Below, one piece after another: positions 1 to 5,055 of a DNA stretch of 9,882 bases (position 1 is the first letter of the stretch; each line of letters opens with the position of its first letter). The DNA is from Azonexus sp. (GTDB lineage Bacteria > Pseudomonadota > Gammaproteobacteria > Burkholderiales > Rhodocyclaceae): assembly GCA_030697085.1 (NCBI GenBank), contig JAUYQT010000152.1, forward strand, positions 1 to 9,882. Reading direction: 5' to 3'. Under the pieces are notes generated by a model, which worked only from the letters and a program-made list of their open reading frames with translations, was not told where the DNA came from and did no database searches. The translations under genes and the position numbers were made by a program.

Positions 1-88
1 AAAGGGTAAAAGAGGTCTGGCCGTTCGCCGTGATCGGCGGTATATCCAGCGGGTTAAAGTCCCGTGAAAGGAGTTGTCCGTGTTTCCA

Positions 89-107
89 GGGGGCCGACCC
101 CTTTGCA
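89..107 (+). repeat. G/C-rich repeat, left copy
   Basis: A 19-base stretch, GGGGGCCGACCCCTTTGCA, matches 908-926 at 17 of 19 positions in the same orientation. The two copies bracket the toxin-antitoxin pair. The motif (G-run, short centre, GACCCCTTT) is a partial palindrome. Such sequences often sit around REP-associated transposase genes, so this may be a remnant of transposase-associated DNA; that link is inferred. Confidence 0.5.
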
Positions 108-112
108 TTTTC

Positions 113-122
113 CGGTCGACCG
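113..122. repeat. CGGTCGACCG palindrome, copy 1
   Basis: An exact 10-base palindrome with a SalI-type core. It is one of four exact copies in the window (113, 1623, 1837, 6791). On the minus strand it is followed by GGAAAAT, which resembles the A-tract next to the other copies. It is intergenic, about 90 bases upstream of the antitoxin start. Confidence 0.6.
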
Positions 123-154
123 CCTTGCAAGCCAAGCTTTCAGACCCGCCATGC

Positions 155-183
155 TTGCCAATAAAGTGGGCTCTGGCTAGACT
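155..183 (+). promoter_or_regulatory. Predicted sigma-70 promoter of the toxin-antitoxin operon
   Basis: The -35 box TTGCCA (155-160, 5 of 6 to consensus) is followed by a 17-base spacer and the -10 box TAGACT (178-183, 4 of 6). This would start transcription near 190, just ahead of the GGAG ribosome site at 204 and the antitoxin ATG at 214. Type II antitoxins of this kind usually repress their own promoter, so an operator is expected between about 180 and 210, but I cannot define one. Confidence 0.5.
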
Positions 184-213
184 TGGTTCAACTTAGTTCG
201 ATTGGAGTCGGTC

Positions 214-450
214 ATGCAAACCGTAAATATTCATGAAGCAAAAACGCATCTGTCGCGCTATCTGGAGCGGGTCGCGCAGGGGGATGAAATGATCATTGCG
301 CGGGCTGGGCATCCCTTGGCACGTCTGGTGCCTTATGCGAGCACATTGTCGCCGCGCGTGCTTGGCCTGGGGGAGGCGACGATTCCCGAGGATTTTGACC
401 GCATGGCGGGTGCCGAGATTGCCAATTTGTTTGAGGGGGGCGGGGCGTGA
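214..450 (+). CDS. Phd/YefM-family antitoxin
   Basis: A 78-residue protein that should neutralise the PIN-domain toxin encoded immediately downstream. The N-terminal part (about residues 4-45) has the Phd/YefM pattern: a short strand VNIHEAK, the helix THLSRYLERVAQGDE, then MIIARAGHPLARLVPY, which forms the DNA-binding dimer core in this family. The acidic tail with IPEDFD and a terminal LFEGG is the type that normally threads into the toxin active site. The ATG at 214 is chosen over an upstream TTG at 202 because GGAG at 204-207 sits six bases before it and the family starts with this short strand. The stop overlaps the toxin start in GTGA, typical of translational coupling. Autorepression together with the toxin is expected from the family but not shown here. 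Confidence 0.88.
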   Translation: MQTVNIHEAKTHLSRYLERVAQGDEMIIARAGHPLARLVPYASTLSPRVLGLGEATIPEDFDRMAGAEIANLFEGGGA

Positions 451-836
451 CCTTATTGCTCGATACCCATATCCTGCTATGGGCGATTTATCAGCCGGCA
501 CGCATTCCAGAAAACTGGGTTGCCAGGCTGGTCGACCGTAACAATCCAGTTTTTTTCAGCGCCGCCAGCATCTGGGAGATCGCCATCAAGTCGTCGCTTG
601 AACGGCCGGACTTTGTCCATGATGCGGAACGTACGTTGCAGTTGGCGCGCCAGACCGGCTTTGTCGAATTGCCGGTGAGTGGTGAAGTTGCAGCGCGGGT
701 GCGGGATTTGCCGTGGCACCATCGCGACCCCTTCGACCGCCTGCTGATTGCTCAAGCCAAACAGATGCCGGCCCGACTACTCACCGCTGATAGCCAGTTA
801 CCCATTTATTCCGAGCTGGTCGAATTGATTGCCTGA
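447..836 (+). CDS. PIN-domain ribonuclease toxin (VapC-like)
   Basis: A 129-residue PIN-domain protein, full length for the family. It begins MTLLLDTHILLW with the first metal-binding acid at D6. The SAASIWEIAIK segment supplies E44, HHRDPFDRLLIAQA supplies D94 and D97, and LLTADSQL supplies D115, so the acidic Mg-binding pocket looks intact. Proteins of this kind are endoribonucleases that cut RNA and stop translation when the antitoxin is lost; the RNA target cannot be told from sequence. The start is a GTG overlapping the antitoxin stop by four bases, with the G-rich end of the antitoxin gene (GGGGGGCGGGG) as the only ribosome-binding candidate. The pair is therefore one operon and appears functional. 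A SalI-type palindrome variant (TGGTCGACCG) lies inside the gene at 529-538. Confidence 0.9.
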   Translation: MTLLLDTHILLWAIYQPARIPENWVARLVDRNNPVFFSAASIWEIAIKSSLERPDFVHDAERTLQLARQTGFVELPVSGEVAARVRDLPWHHRDPFDRLLIAQAKQMPARLLTADSQLPIYSELVELIA

Positions 837-882
837 TATTGCTGCGCGTCAGCAAGTCATAAATCCAGCAAGGAAAAGCAGC

Positions 883-911
883 CAAGAAAAGGGGGCAAAC
901 AAGAAAAGGGG
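883..911 (+). repeat. Short direct repeat CAAGAAAAGGGG
   Basis: CAAGAAAAGGGG occurs at 883-894 and again at 900-911, a 17-base period, in the leader of the transposase gene. The second unit runs into the palindrome at 905-923. Confidence 0.6.
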
Positions 912-923
912 TCAGACCCCTTT
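905..923. repeat. Perfect palindrome AAAGGGGTC-A-GACCCCTTT (right repeat copy)
   Basis: Two 9-base arms flank a single A. Positions 908-926 match the left copy at 89-107. It lies 35 bases before the transposase start codon. Palindromes at this position are common in front of RAYT genes and could be either transposase recognition DNA or an mRNA hairpin restricting translation; the sequence does not decide between these. Confidence 0.65.
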
Positions 924-957
924 GCAAAGTAAACCCCATTCGTTTACGCTACAGCCC

Positions 958-1665
958 ATGCCTCGTCGCTCTCGCATTCATCTTCCCGGTATCCCGCAGC
1001 ATGTCATTCAACGTGGTGTTGATCGGCAACCGGTATTTTTCTCCGACGAGGATTGCCAGTTTTATCTCGACTGGCTGGGCGAGTACCTACAAAAGCGCCA
1101 CATCGAACTACATGCTTATTGCCTGATGACCAATCACGTTCATTTGCTATTGTCCTCGCCGTCGGCAGATGCCCTGGGGGGCTTGATGCAGGATTTGGGC
1201 CGACGTTATGTGCAGTACATCAATCGAACCTACCGCCGCAGTGGCGGTCTTTGGCAGGGGCGTTACAAAGCCAGTTTCGTTCAATCTGAACGTTACCTGC
1301 TCAGTTGCATGCGCTATGTCGAACTTAACCCGGTGCGCGCCGGCATGGTGGTCGCACCGGGTGATTATCGCTGGAGTAGCTACCGGGCGAATGCACTTGG
1401 TGGCTCGGACAAGCTGCTCATACCCCATGTCGAATATCTAGCGCTTGGCGCCGCTCCCGAAGAGCGGCAGCAGACTTATCGCAATCTGTTCGTGACAGAA
1501 GTGGATGATCCCGCCTGGAATCTGATTCGCCAAGCGACTCAGCAGGGTGTGCTCGTGGCTGATAGTCATTTCGCCGAAATCATCGAACAGCGCCTGGGAT
1601 CTGCCGTACAGCCCCGTCCTCGCGGTCGACCGCCAAAAAAGCATGAAGGGGGCAAGGGGGGCTGA
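958..1665 (+). CDS. REP-associated tyrosine transposase (RAYT, Y1_Tnp/HUH family)
   Basis: A 235-residue single-strand DNA transposase of the domesticated kind that acts on REP-like palindromes. Visible family marks are the start MPRRSRIHLPGIPQHVIQRG, the metal-binding HUH segment LHAYCLMTNHVHLLL (H60 and H62), the helix YVQYINRTYRRSG with candidate nucleophiles Y84 and Y87, LWQGRYKASFV, and RYVELNPVRAGMV. The C-terminus ends in RPRGRPPKK (residues 219-228 region), an AT-hook-like basic patch. The ATG at 958 is chosen because the family begins MPRRSR; the frame is open back to 829, but that stretch reads through repeats and resembles nothing. No good ribosome site precedes it, which is common for RAYTs. 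No inverted terminal repeats or partner genes are seen, so it is not a conventional insertion sequence. The gene looks intact. Confidence 0.88.
   Translation: MPRRSRIHLPGIPQHVIQRGVDRQPVFFSDEDCQFYLDWLGEYLQKRHIELHAYCLMTNHVHLLLSSPSADALGGLMQDLGRRYVQYINRTYRRSGGLWQGRYKASFVQSERYLLSCMRYVELNPVRAGMVVAPGDYRWSSYRANALGGSDKLLIPHVEYLALGAAPEERQQTYRNLFVTEVDDPAWNLIRQATQQGVLVADSHFAEIIEQRLGSAVQPRPRGRPPKKHEGGKGG
1623..1632. repeat. CGGTCGACCG palindrome, copy 2
   Basis: Exact copy inside the 3' end of the transposase gene, encoding part of the GRPPKK patch, and followed by CCAAAAAA as in the copy at 6791. Confidence 0.6.
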
Positions 1666-1748
1666 CATTGTTTTCCAGAAAAGTTTTGGGCGGCGCTAGC
1701 GGTCGTGCCGAACGCGCCAATGACGGCGTGTGACCAATGTTGAAAGCC

Positions 1749-1777
1749 GAAATTGGTAGATACCAGCTATCAATTTC
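1749..1777. repeat. Hairpin with GAAATTG/CAATTTC arms
   Basis: GAAATTGGTAG pairs with CTATCAATTTC over 11 positions (one G-T wobble) around a 7-base loop. It lies 84 bases after the transposase stop, a usual place for a REP-like target palindrome. The outer seven bases of each arm are identical to those of the hairpin at 2604-2628 on the other side of the DUF5610 gene. Confidence 0.55.
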
Positions 1778-1831
1778 TGACCAAACAGTCTGCTTTTAGC
1801 GAATGCCTAAAACTGTACAGCCACTACTCAA

Positions 1832-1853
1832 TGCTGCGGTCGACCGTAAAAAT
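1832..1853 (+). repeat. Extended CGGTCGACCG element, copy 3
   Basis: TGCTGCGGTCGACCGTAAAAAT. The palindrome at 1837-1846 is preceded by TGCTG and followed by a TAAAAA tract, matching the element at 6786-6807 and, in reverse orientation, the one at 1881-1904. Confidence 0.6.
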
Positions 1854-1867
1854 CTACCTATTTTTAC
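1846..1867. repeat. AT-rich inverted repeat GTAAAAAT/ATTTTTAC
   Basis: Perfect 8-base arms around CTACCT. The left arm is the A-tract of the extended palindrome element at 1832. It is too AT-rich to be a strong RNA hairpin and could be a DNA-level binding or bending site. Confidence 0.5.
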
Positions 1868-1880
1868 AATTAAAACAGGT

Positions 1881-1904
1881 GGCTTTTTCGCGTCGACCGT
1901 AGCA
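1881..1904 (-). repeat. Extended CGGTCGACSG element, copy 4 (reverse orientation)
   Basis: On the minus strand it reads TTGCTACGGTCGAC followed by GCGAAAAAGCC. It has the same order of parts (TGCTA, palindrome, A-tract) as the copies at 1832 and 6786, with one changed base in the palindrome. It faces the copy at 1832. Confidence 0.5.
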
Positions 1905-1907
1905 AGC

Positions 1908-1922
1908 GGGCCGTTTCGGCCC
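1908..1922 (-). terminator. GC hairpin downstream of the DUF5610 gene
   Basis: GGGCCG-TTT-CGGCCC, a perfect 6-bp stem, begins 28 bases beyond the minus-strand stop at 1951. There is no T-run directly after it on the minus strand, so it may protect the 3' end or be a weak terminator rather than a classical intrinsic one. Confidence 0.35.
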
Positions 1923-1950
1923 AAAGCCCTTTTACGCTGCCTGCAGCTTA

Positions 1951-2550
1951 TCAAGCAGTCGTCAAGGCGCTTTCTGTCTTCTGCCCGGTGCTCAGCTTGC
2001 TGGCGAGAAACTCGTCGTAGCCCTTGCTCACCAGCTCAAAGGTTTTCATGACGCCACTTTCGATCTCGCCGCTGAAGACCTTCAGGCCTTGCAGAATCTC
2101 TTGTGCTTCGCCAAAGCCCTTTTCAAACCCGCCACGGATCAGATTGACGAAATCCTTGGCTACCTGATCCGGGTCGTCATCGGGGCGTTGCGCCGCGTAG
2201 GCGTCGAAAAAGCCGGTCGACAACGACAGGATGCGCCCGGCGGTTGCTTCCGGCGAATTGTCTTCGCTCATTTTGGCCTGAATCGCGTCTGGCCCCAGTG
2301 TCGGGCTGAGCAACTCATTGATGCGCTCAATGGCACCGCGGAACAGTAAGGCTTGTGACTGATCGCCGGCTTTCAGGGAAACTTCCGCCGAAGCCTGCAG
2401 AATGTGGACATTCAATTGATCACGGGCGCTGATGCGATTTTCTGTCGCATTGACCCGTTCATCAGCCACCTTGGCCGTATTTCGGGATTGATCGGTTTGG
2501 GGTGGCAAGGTCCGCTGATATAGCTGGCTGCTGGCTGATGTACTGAGCAT
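1951..2550 (-). CDS. DUF5610-like protein of unknown function
   Basis: A 199-residue soluble protein. From memory of the family it resembles DUF5610, found in beta- and gammaproteobacteria, whose role is not established. The most family-like parts are RDQLNVHILQASAEVSL (about residues 43-59), DNSPEATAGRIL with STGFFDAYAAQ (97-120) and DFVNLIRGGFEKGFGEAQEIL (133-153), then a helical segment ending YDEFLAS. There is no signal peptide, membrane segment or cysteine. The first 40 residues are polar and low in complexity, probably disordered. The ATG at 2550 is supported by AAAGGA eight bases upstream. A perfect 10-bp inverted repeat (2604-2628) lies in the leader and could be an operator. The gene stands alone: the nearest same-strand complete gene is over 400 bases upstream. 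Confidence 0.72.
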   Translation of the reverse strand: MLSTSASSQLYQRTLPPQTDQSRNTAKVADERVNATENRISARDQLNVHILQASAEVSLKAGDQSQALLFRGAIERINELLSPTLGPDAIQAKMSEDNSPEATAGRILSLSTGFFDAYAAQRPDDDPDQVAKDFVNLIRGGFEKGFGEAQEILQGLKVFSGEIESGVMKTFELVSKGYDEFLASKLSTGQKTESALTTA

Positions 2551-2603
2551 GGTGTCTGTCCTTTATCGTCCGGGAAGGGAAAAACTCCCATCCCGATAGC
2601 GAT

Positions 2604-2628
2604 TGAAATTGTCTGCCCGACAATTTCA
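2604..2628. promoter_or_regulatory. Perfect 10-bp inverted repeat upstream of the DUF5610 gene
   Basis: TGAAATTGTC-TGCCC-GACAATTTCA lies 54-78 bases before the DUF5610 start codon. Its symmetry and position suit a repressor or activator site, or a leader hairpin. The outer arms GAAATTG/CAATTTC recur in the hairpin at 1749-1777. Confidence 0.45.
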
Positions 2629-2663
2629 TCTTAGACCATCCTGGTCAAAGCACCAGCAGGGCT

Positions 2664-2688
2664 GCCGGCCTCTGACGCGAGGCCCGGC
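2664..2688 (-). terminator. Strong GC hairpin after the broken small ORF
   Basis: GCCGGCCTC and GAGGCCCGGC pair over nine positions with one bulged C, around TGACGC. It starts about 12 bases after the minus-strand TAG at 2701. There is no T-run, so termination would have to be Rho-aided, or the hairpin is a 3'-end stabiliser. Confidence 0.35.
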
Positions 2689-2700
2689 TTCAGCCGTTGG

Positions 2701-2850
2701 CTAATGCAGCGCCTCCAGCTTGGCTAGAAGCTCAGCGCAGCGCTTCTCACCCGCGATGGCGTGTCGTGCATCGCTTGCCAGGTCATAGCGCCAGCCGTTT
2801 CATGGACTGACGAAACCAGGAATGTCGTTATATCCATGTTGGACTGTCAT
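2701..2850 (-). pseudogene. Small ORF of about 49 codons with an in-frame TGA
   Basis: Read on the minus strand from the ATG at 2850, the frame gives MTVQHGYNDIPGFVSP, then TGA at 2802-2800, then in the same frame NGWRYDLASDARHAIAGEK and on to RCAELLAKLEALH and TAG at 2701. The part after the TGA has coding character (mixed charged and leucine helix, GC-rich third positions) and is followed by a strong hairpin. The simplest reading is a small gene with a TGG-to-TGA nonsense change, which would restore PWNGWRY. Alternatives are two unrelated short frames or chance. I do not recognise a family. The ribosome site (GAAG close to the ATG) is weak. Confidence 0.35.
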
Positions 2851-2976
2851 TTTCTTCGGAGGCAAAGCATTTACGGTGAAACGATTAATCGCAAAGGACA
2901 ACAAATAGCATTGCTCCTATGTGCAGCTTATTGAATTCTGGCAGTTTGGCTGATCGATCCCCGCCGCAGATTGCGG

Positions 2977-4338
2977 TCAATCATCCATCTCAAGCACTTC
3001 ATTGGCCCAGACCAGCGCCGCCAGCAATTCCTGATTGACGCTGGGTGCATCGACCCGACAGGCCATCGCCCAGATGGTGGTGGCTTTCTGGTCGCCGTTC
3101 TCGCAGGCGACGGCCAGGTTCAGGAAAGGGGCGAGCGGACCGCTGCCGGTGAGCAGGGCTTCGTTGACGGCCGGTGGCATCGCCACACTATCGAGAATTT
3201 CGGCCAGCGGGCGATCGAGCAGTTTTTCCAGTTGGGAAAACAGGCCGGTCAGGAAGAGCTGGTCGGGATTGATGCCTTCCTGCCGGGTGCGGCGGCCGAG
3301 ACGCTCCATCAGGCTGGCCCGCGCCAGCGCCTGTTCGGTCAGCACGCGCTCGATGTAGCCGGATTTCTGGACGTCGAACAGGAGCAGGGACAACCAGCGG
3401 TAGAAGCGCTCCCGCCCGAGCAGAAGCAGGCTCTGCTCGATCGAGGTGATTTCGTGCTCGAGACCGTTAGCCGAGGAGTTGATGTAGCGCAGCAGCTTGT
3501 AGGTGACGACCGGGTCCTGGCGGATCGAACTGGCCAGTTCGCCGCCTTCGACGCCGCTGCGCAGTTGCCCGAGCACCTGCATGATGCGGCTGCGATCGAC
3601 GTTGGCCCGCGGCGGGTGCCAGTCTTCGCGGCGATTGACGAAGGGCCCGTGAAAATAGTCGAAACCGGCCCGGAAGCAGACCTGGAAATCGTCCGAACTT
3701 TCAATGTCGGCGGCGATCAGCGCCAGCCGGCCGTTGCCATCGAGCTTGCGCAAGCGGCGGACCCAGTCGGCGATTTGCAGGCCATCGTAGGCGGGGGTCG
3801 AAATCTGGACGAAATCGCAGAAGGCGACGATTTCCTCAAGCGCCTGCTCCGAACGGAGATAGCAGCCAACCTTGAAACCCCGCGCCTTGATTTCAGCCAG
3901 ACGCACCGCCAGACCTGGGCTGAGCTCGCCGTTATCGTCGAGCGGATCGATCATCAGTACGGTGTTGGCTTGTTCCAGCGAGGCCAGTTGCGGGTTGTCG
4001 AAAGACAGGGGTGACAGTTCGACGAAGGAGAGGCGATGACCGAGCAGGCTGCCCGTGCCCAAGGAGGCGAGATTGACAATCAGGACGTCATCATAGGCGC
4101 GGCGCAAAGCCGGACTCTTCCCGGAAAAACGCTTGTGCAGGCGTTGATTCAACAGGAATTCATAGCCGGCAACCTTTTCACGACGATTCAGAATCGGCTC
4201 GCGACAGACAAAGGAACGATCCTCGGTCGAGACTGGCTGATCGCTGCGCAGTGGCGCCACTTCATTGAGCCGTTGAAAGGTGTCGGCGGGCGGCGGCGCA
4301 GGTTTTCGGGAAAACAGGGAGCGGAAAAAATTGAACAT
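2977..4338 (-). CDS. EAL-HDOD signalling protein with degenerate EAL domain
   Basis: A 453-residue YuxH-type protein with an N-terminal EAL domain (about residues 44-240) and a C-terminal HDOD domain (about 250-453). The EAL fold is recognisable from REPILNRREKVAGYEFLL, but catalytic positions of cyclic-di-GMP phosphodiesterases are lost: the usual VNLS is VELS (E107), the DDFG motif is replaced around GFKVGCYLR, and the KID motif is VQIS; only the equivalents of E60 and E212 remain. It should therefore not hydrolyse cyclic-di-GMP, though it may bind a ligand or partner. The HDOD part shows LASSIRQDPVVTYKLLRYIN followed by ITSIEQSLLLLGRERFYRWL. The first 20 residues are basic then proline-rich, without a clear signal peptide. 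ATG at 4338 has only a weak AAAGAA ribosome site. Proteins of this type act in motility, biofilm and stress signalling; the partner here is unknown. It is divergent from cytochrome c' across a 195-base gap. Confidence 0.87.
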   Translation of the reverse strand: MFNFFRSLFSRKPAPPPADTFQRLNEVAPLRSDQPVSTEDRSFVCREPILNRREKVAGYEFLLNQRLHKRFSGKSPALRRAYDDVLIVNLASLGTGSLLGHRLSFVELSPLSFDNPQLASLEQANTVLMIDPLDDNGELSPGLAVRLAEIKARGFKVGCYLRSEQALEEIVAFCDFVQISTPAYDGLQIADWVRRLRKLDGNGRLALIAADIESSDDFQVCFRAGFDYFHGPFVNRREDWHPPRANVDRSRIMQVLGQLRSGVEGGELASSIRQDPVVTYKLLRYINSSANGLEHEITSIEQSLLLLGRERFYRWLSLLLFDVQKSGYIERVLTEQALARASLMERLGRRTRQEGINPDQLFLTGLFSQLEKLLDRPLAEILDSVAMPPAVNEALLTGSGPLAPFLNLAVACENGDQKATTIWAMACRVDAPSVNQELLAALVWANEVLEMDD

Positions 4339-4453
4339 GGTGAATTCTTTGAATGGCTGCGTCAGCCGGGACGGCAGTGCACTATCGTACGTGAATTCCG
4401 ATCTGCTGACTTTGGCTGGACTTCAAATCAACGGGCCGGCTAAAACGGCTCAC

Positions 4454-4473
4454 TATGTGACTTAGGTTACATA
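4454..4473. promoter_or_regulatory. CRP-like palindrome upstream of cytochrome c'
   Basis: TATGTGACTTAGGTTACATA is symmetric at 16 of 20 positions. Its core TGTGA-N6-TTACA differs from the CRP consensus TGTGA-N6-TCACA at one base. The centre is 70 bases before the cytochrome c' ATG and about 125 bases before the EAL-HDOD start, so a CRP/FNR-superfamily regulator could act on either gene. I could not assign convincing -35/-10 boxes; TTGACT at 4508 lacks a well-placed -10. Confidence 0.5.
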
Positions 4474-4533
4474 CGTCATTATTTTCGGCCGGTAAAGTTC
4501 GGGCGTCTTGACTGATTACCCAACGGAGAAAAA

Positions 4534-4992
4534 ATGAAATCAAAACTATTGCTTGCCCTGCTCGCGCTAACCCTGACCGGGACTGCTTCTGCCCAAGTGA
4601 AACCGGAAGACGCGATCAAGTGGCGCCAGTCCGGTTATGCCTTCATGGCCTGGAACATGGCTCGCATCAAGATGAATGTCGAAGGTACTTATAACAAGGA
4701 AGAAGTGATCAAGGCTGCCAACGCGATTCAGGCGGTGGCCAATTCAGGCATGGGTTCGCTTTACCTGCCAGGTACCGATAAGGGCACCGGCTGGGAAAAG
4801 ACCCGGGTCAAGCCGGAGTTGTTCACCAACAAGGAAGGTGTCGGCAAGGTGGCTGGCGCCTTCGTCAAGGAAGCCAATGAAATGGCGAAAGTAGCGGCGA
4901 GCGGTGATGTGGCGGTGGTCAAGGAGCAGTTTGGCAAGCTGGGCGCCAGTTGCAAGGGCTGCCATGACGATTTCAAGATCAAGGACAATTGA
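4534..4992 (+). CDS. Cytochrome c' (periplasmic)
   Basis: A 152-residue precursor of a four-helix-bundle c-type cytochrome. Residues 1-20 are a Sec signal peptide (MKSK, then a leucine/alanine core, cleavage expected after TASA). The single haem site is CKGCH at 140-144, near the C-terminus as the family requires, with H144 the proximal ligand. The mature start QVKPEDAIKWRQSGYAFMAWNMARIK is characteristic; aligning it by eye to the Alcaligenes protein places Y35 (mature residue 15) at the distal haem face where that protein has a leucine, as in Allochromatium. Cytochromes c' bind NO and CO and are tied to nitric oxide protection and trafficking. GGAG at 4525 lies five bases from the ATG. A CRP-like site lies upstream and an intrinsic terminator downstream; a membrane b-type cytochrome gene follows. 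Confidence 0.92.
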   Translation: MKSKLLLALLALTLTGTASAQVKPEDAIKWRQSGYAFMAWNMARIKMNVEGTYNKEEVIKAANAIQAVANSGMGSLYLPGTDKGTGWEKTRVKPELFTNKEGVGKVAGAFVKEANEMAKVAASGDVAVVKEQFGKLGASCKGCHDDFKIKDN

Positions 4993-5025
4993 TTCTGTCG
5001 TCTGGCTCGCCGGATAGTTGTCTTA

Positions 5026-5053
5026 CGGGCGCCTTTTCAGGCGCCTGTTTTTA
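5026..5053 (+). terminator. Intrinsic terminator after cytochrome c'
   Basis: A 7-bp perfect stem GGCGCCT/AGGCGCC around TTTC (9 bp if the outer C-G and G-T pairs are counted) is followed by TGTTTTTA. It ends only 22 bases before the b561 start codon, so expression of that gene depends on read-through or on a promoter inside this gap. Confidence 0.8.
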
Positions 5054-5055
5054 TT

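Larger units (their letters stand above)
1666..1950. other. Non-coding stretch rich in hairpins and SalI-type palindromes
   Basis: These 285 bases lie between the transposase and DUF5610 genes, which converge here. No credible coding frame is seen. The stretch contains an 11-bp-stem hairpin (1749-1777), two copies of the CGGTCGACCG element facing each other (1832-1904), an AT-rich hairpin between those copies (1846-1867), and a GC hairpin (1908-1922). Confidence 0.6.
2551..2976. other. 426-base gap with hairpins and a broken small ORF
   Basis: No intact gene is seen. Reading from the left, it holds the inverted repeat at 2604-2628, a bulged GC hairpin at 2664-2688, a minus-strand small ORF interrupted by TGA (2701-2850), an AT-rich stretch at about 2865-2945, and a small hairpin (CCGCA-GAT-TGCGG, 2964-2976) touching the stop of the EAL-HDOD gene. 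Confidence 0.6.

Noticed and set aside
1..161. Open frames at the left edge, including one from 2 to 67, one from 3 to 161, and a GTG at 80 preceded by AAAGGAG
   Set aside because: None resembles a known protein, the frames run through repeat DNA, and the GTG frame has only about 38 codons. A hairpin near 49-65 (CGGG-TTAAAGT-CCCG) hinted at a group II intron remnant, but no domain V or reverse transcriptase is visible.
829..957. N-terminal extension of the transposase from a TTG at 829
   Set aside because: The 43 extra residues translate the toxin tail region and G-rich repeats. The family begins at MPRRSR, so the ATG at 958 is preferred.
1666..1950. CRISPR array or insertion-sequence ends near the transposase
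   Set aside because: Repeats here are few, unequally spaced and in both orientations. No regular spacers, terminal inverted repeats or target-site duplications were found.
1921..2123. 13-base direct repeat CCAAAGCCCTTTT at 1921-1933 and 2111-2123
   Set aside because: A single 13-base match somewhere in 9.9 kb is expected by chance, and the second copy is explained by the DUF5610 coding sequence (KGFG).
2963..2977. Terminator at the end of the EAL-HDOD gene (CCGCA-GAT-TGCGG)
   Set aside because: The stem is only five base pairs and is followed on the minus strand by GGGGATCG with no T-run; it is too weak to call.
2971..4014. Long plus-strand frame of 347 codons opposite the EAL-HDOD gene
   Set aside because: It is antisense to a well-supported EAL-HDOD gene, and its translation shows no family pattern; GC-rich codon bias creates such shadow frames.
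4508..4513. TTGACT as a -35 box for cytochrome c'
   Set aside because: A -10 box at normal spacing would fall on the ribosome site and start codon, so it cannot serve this gene as a normal promoter.
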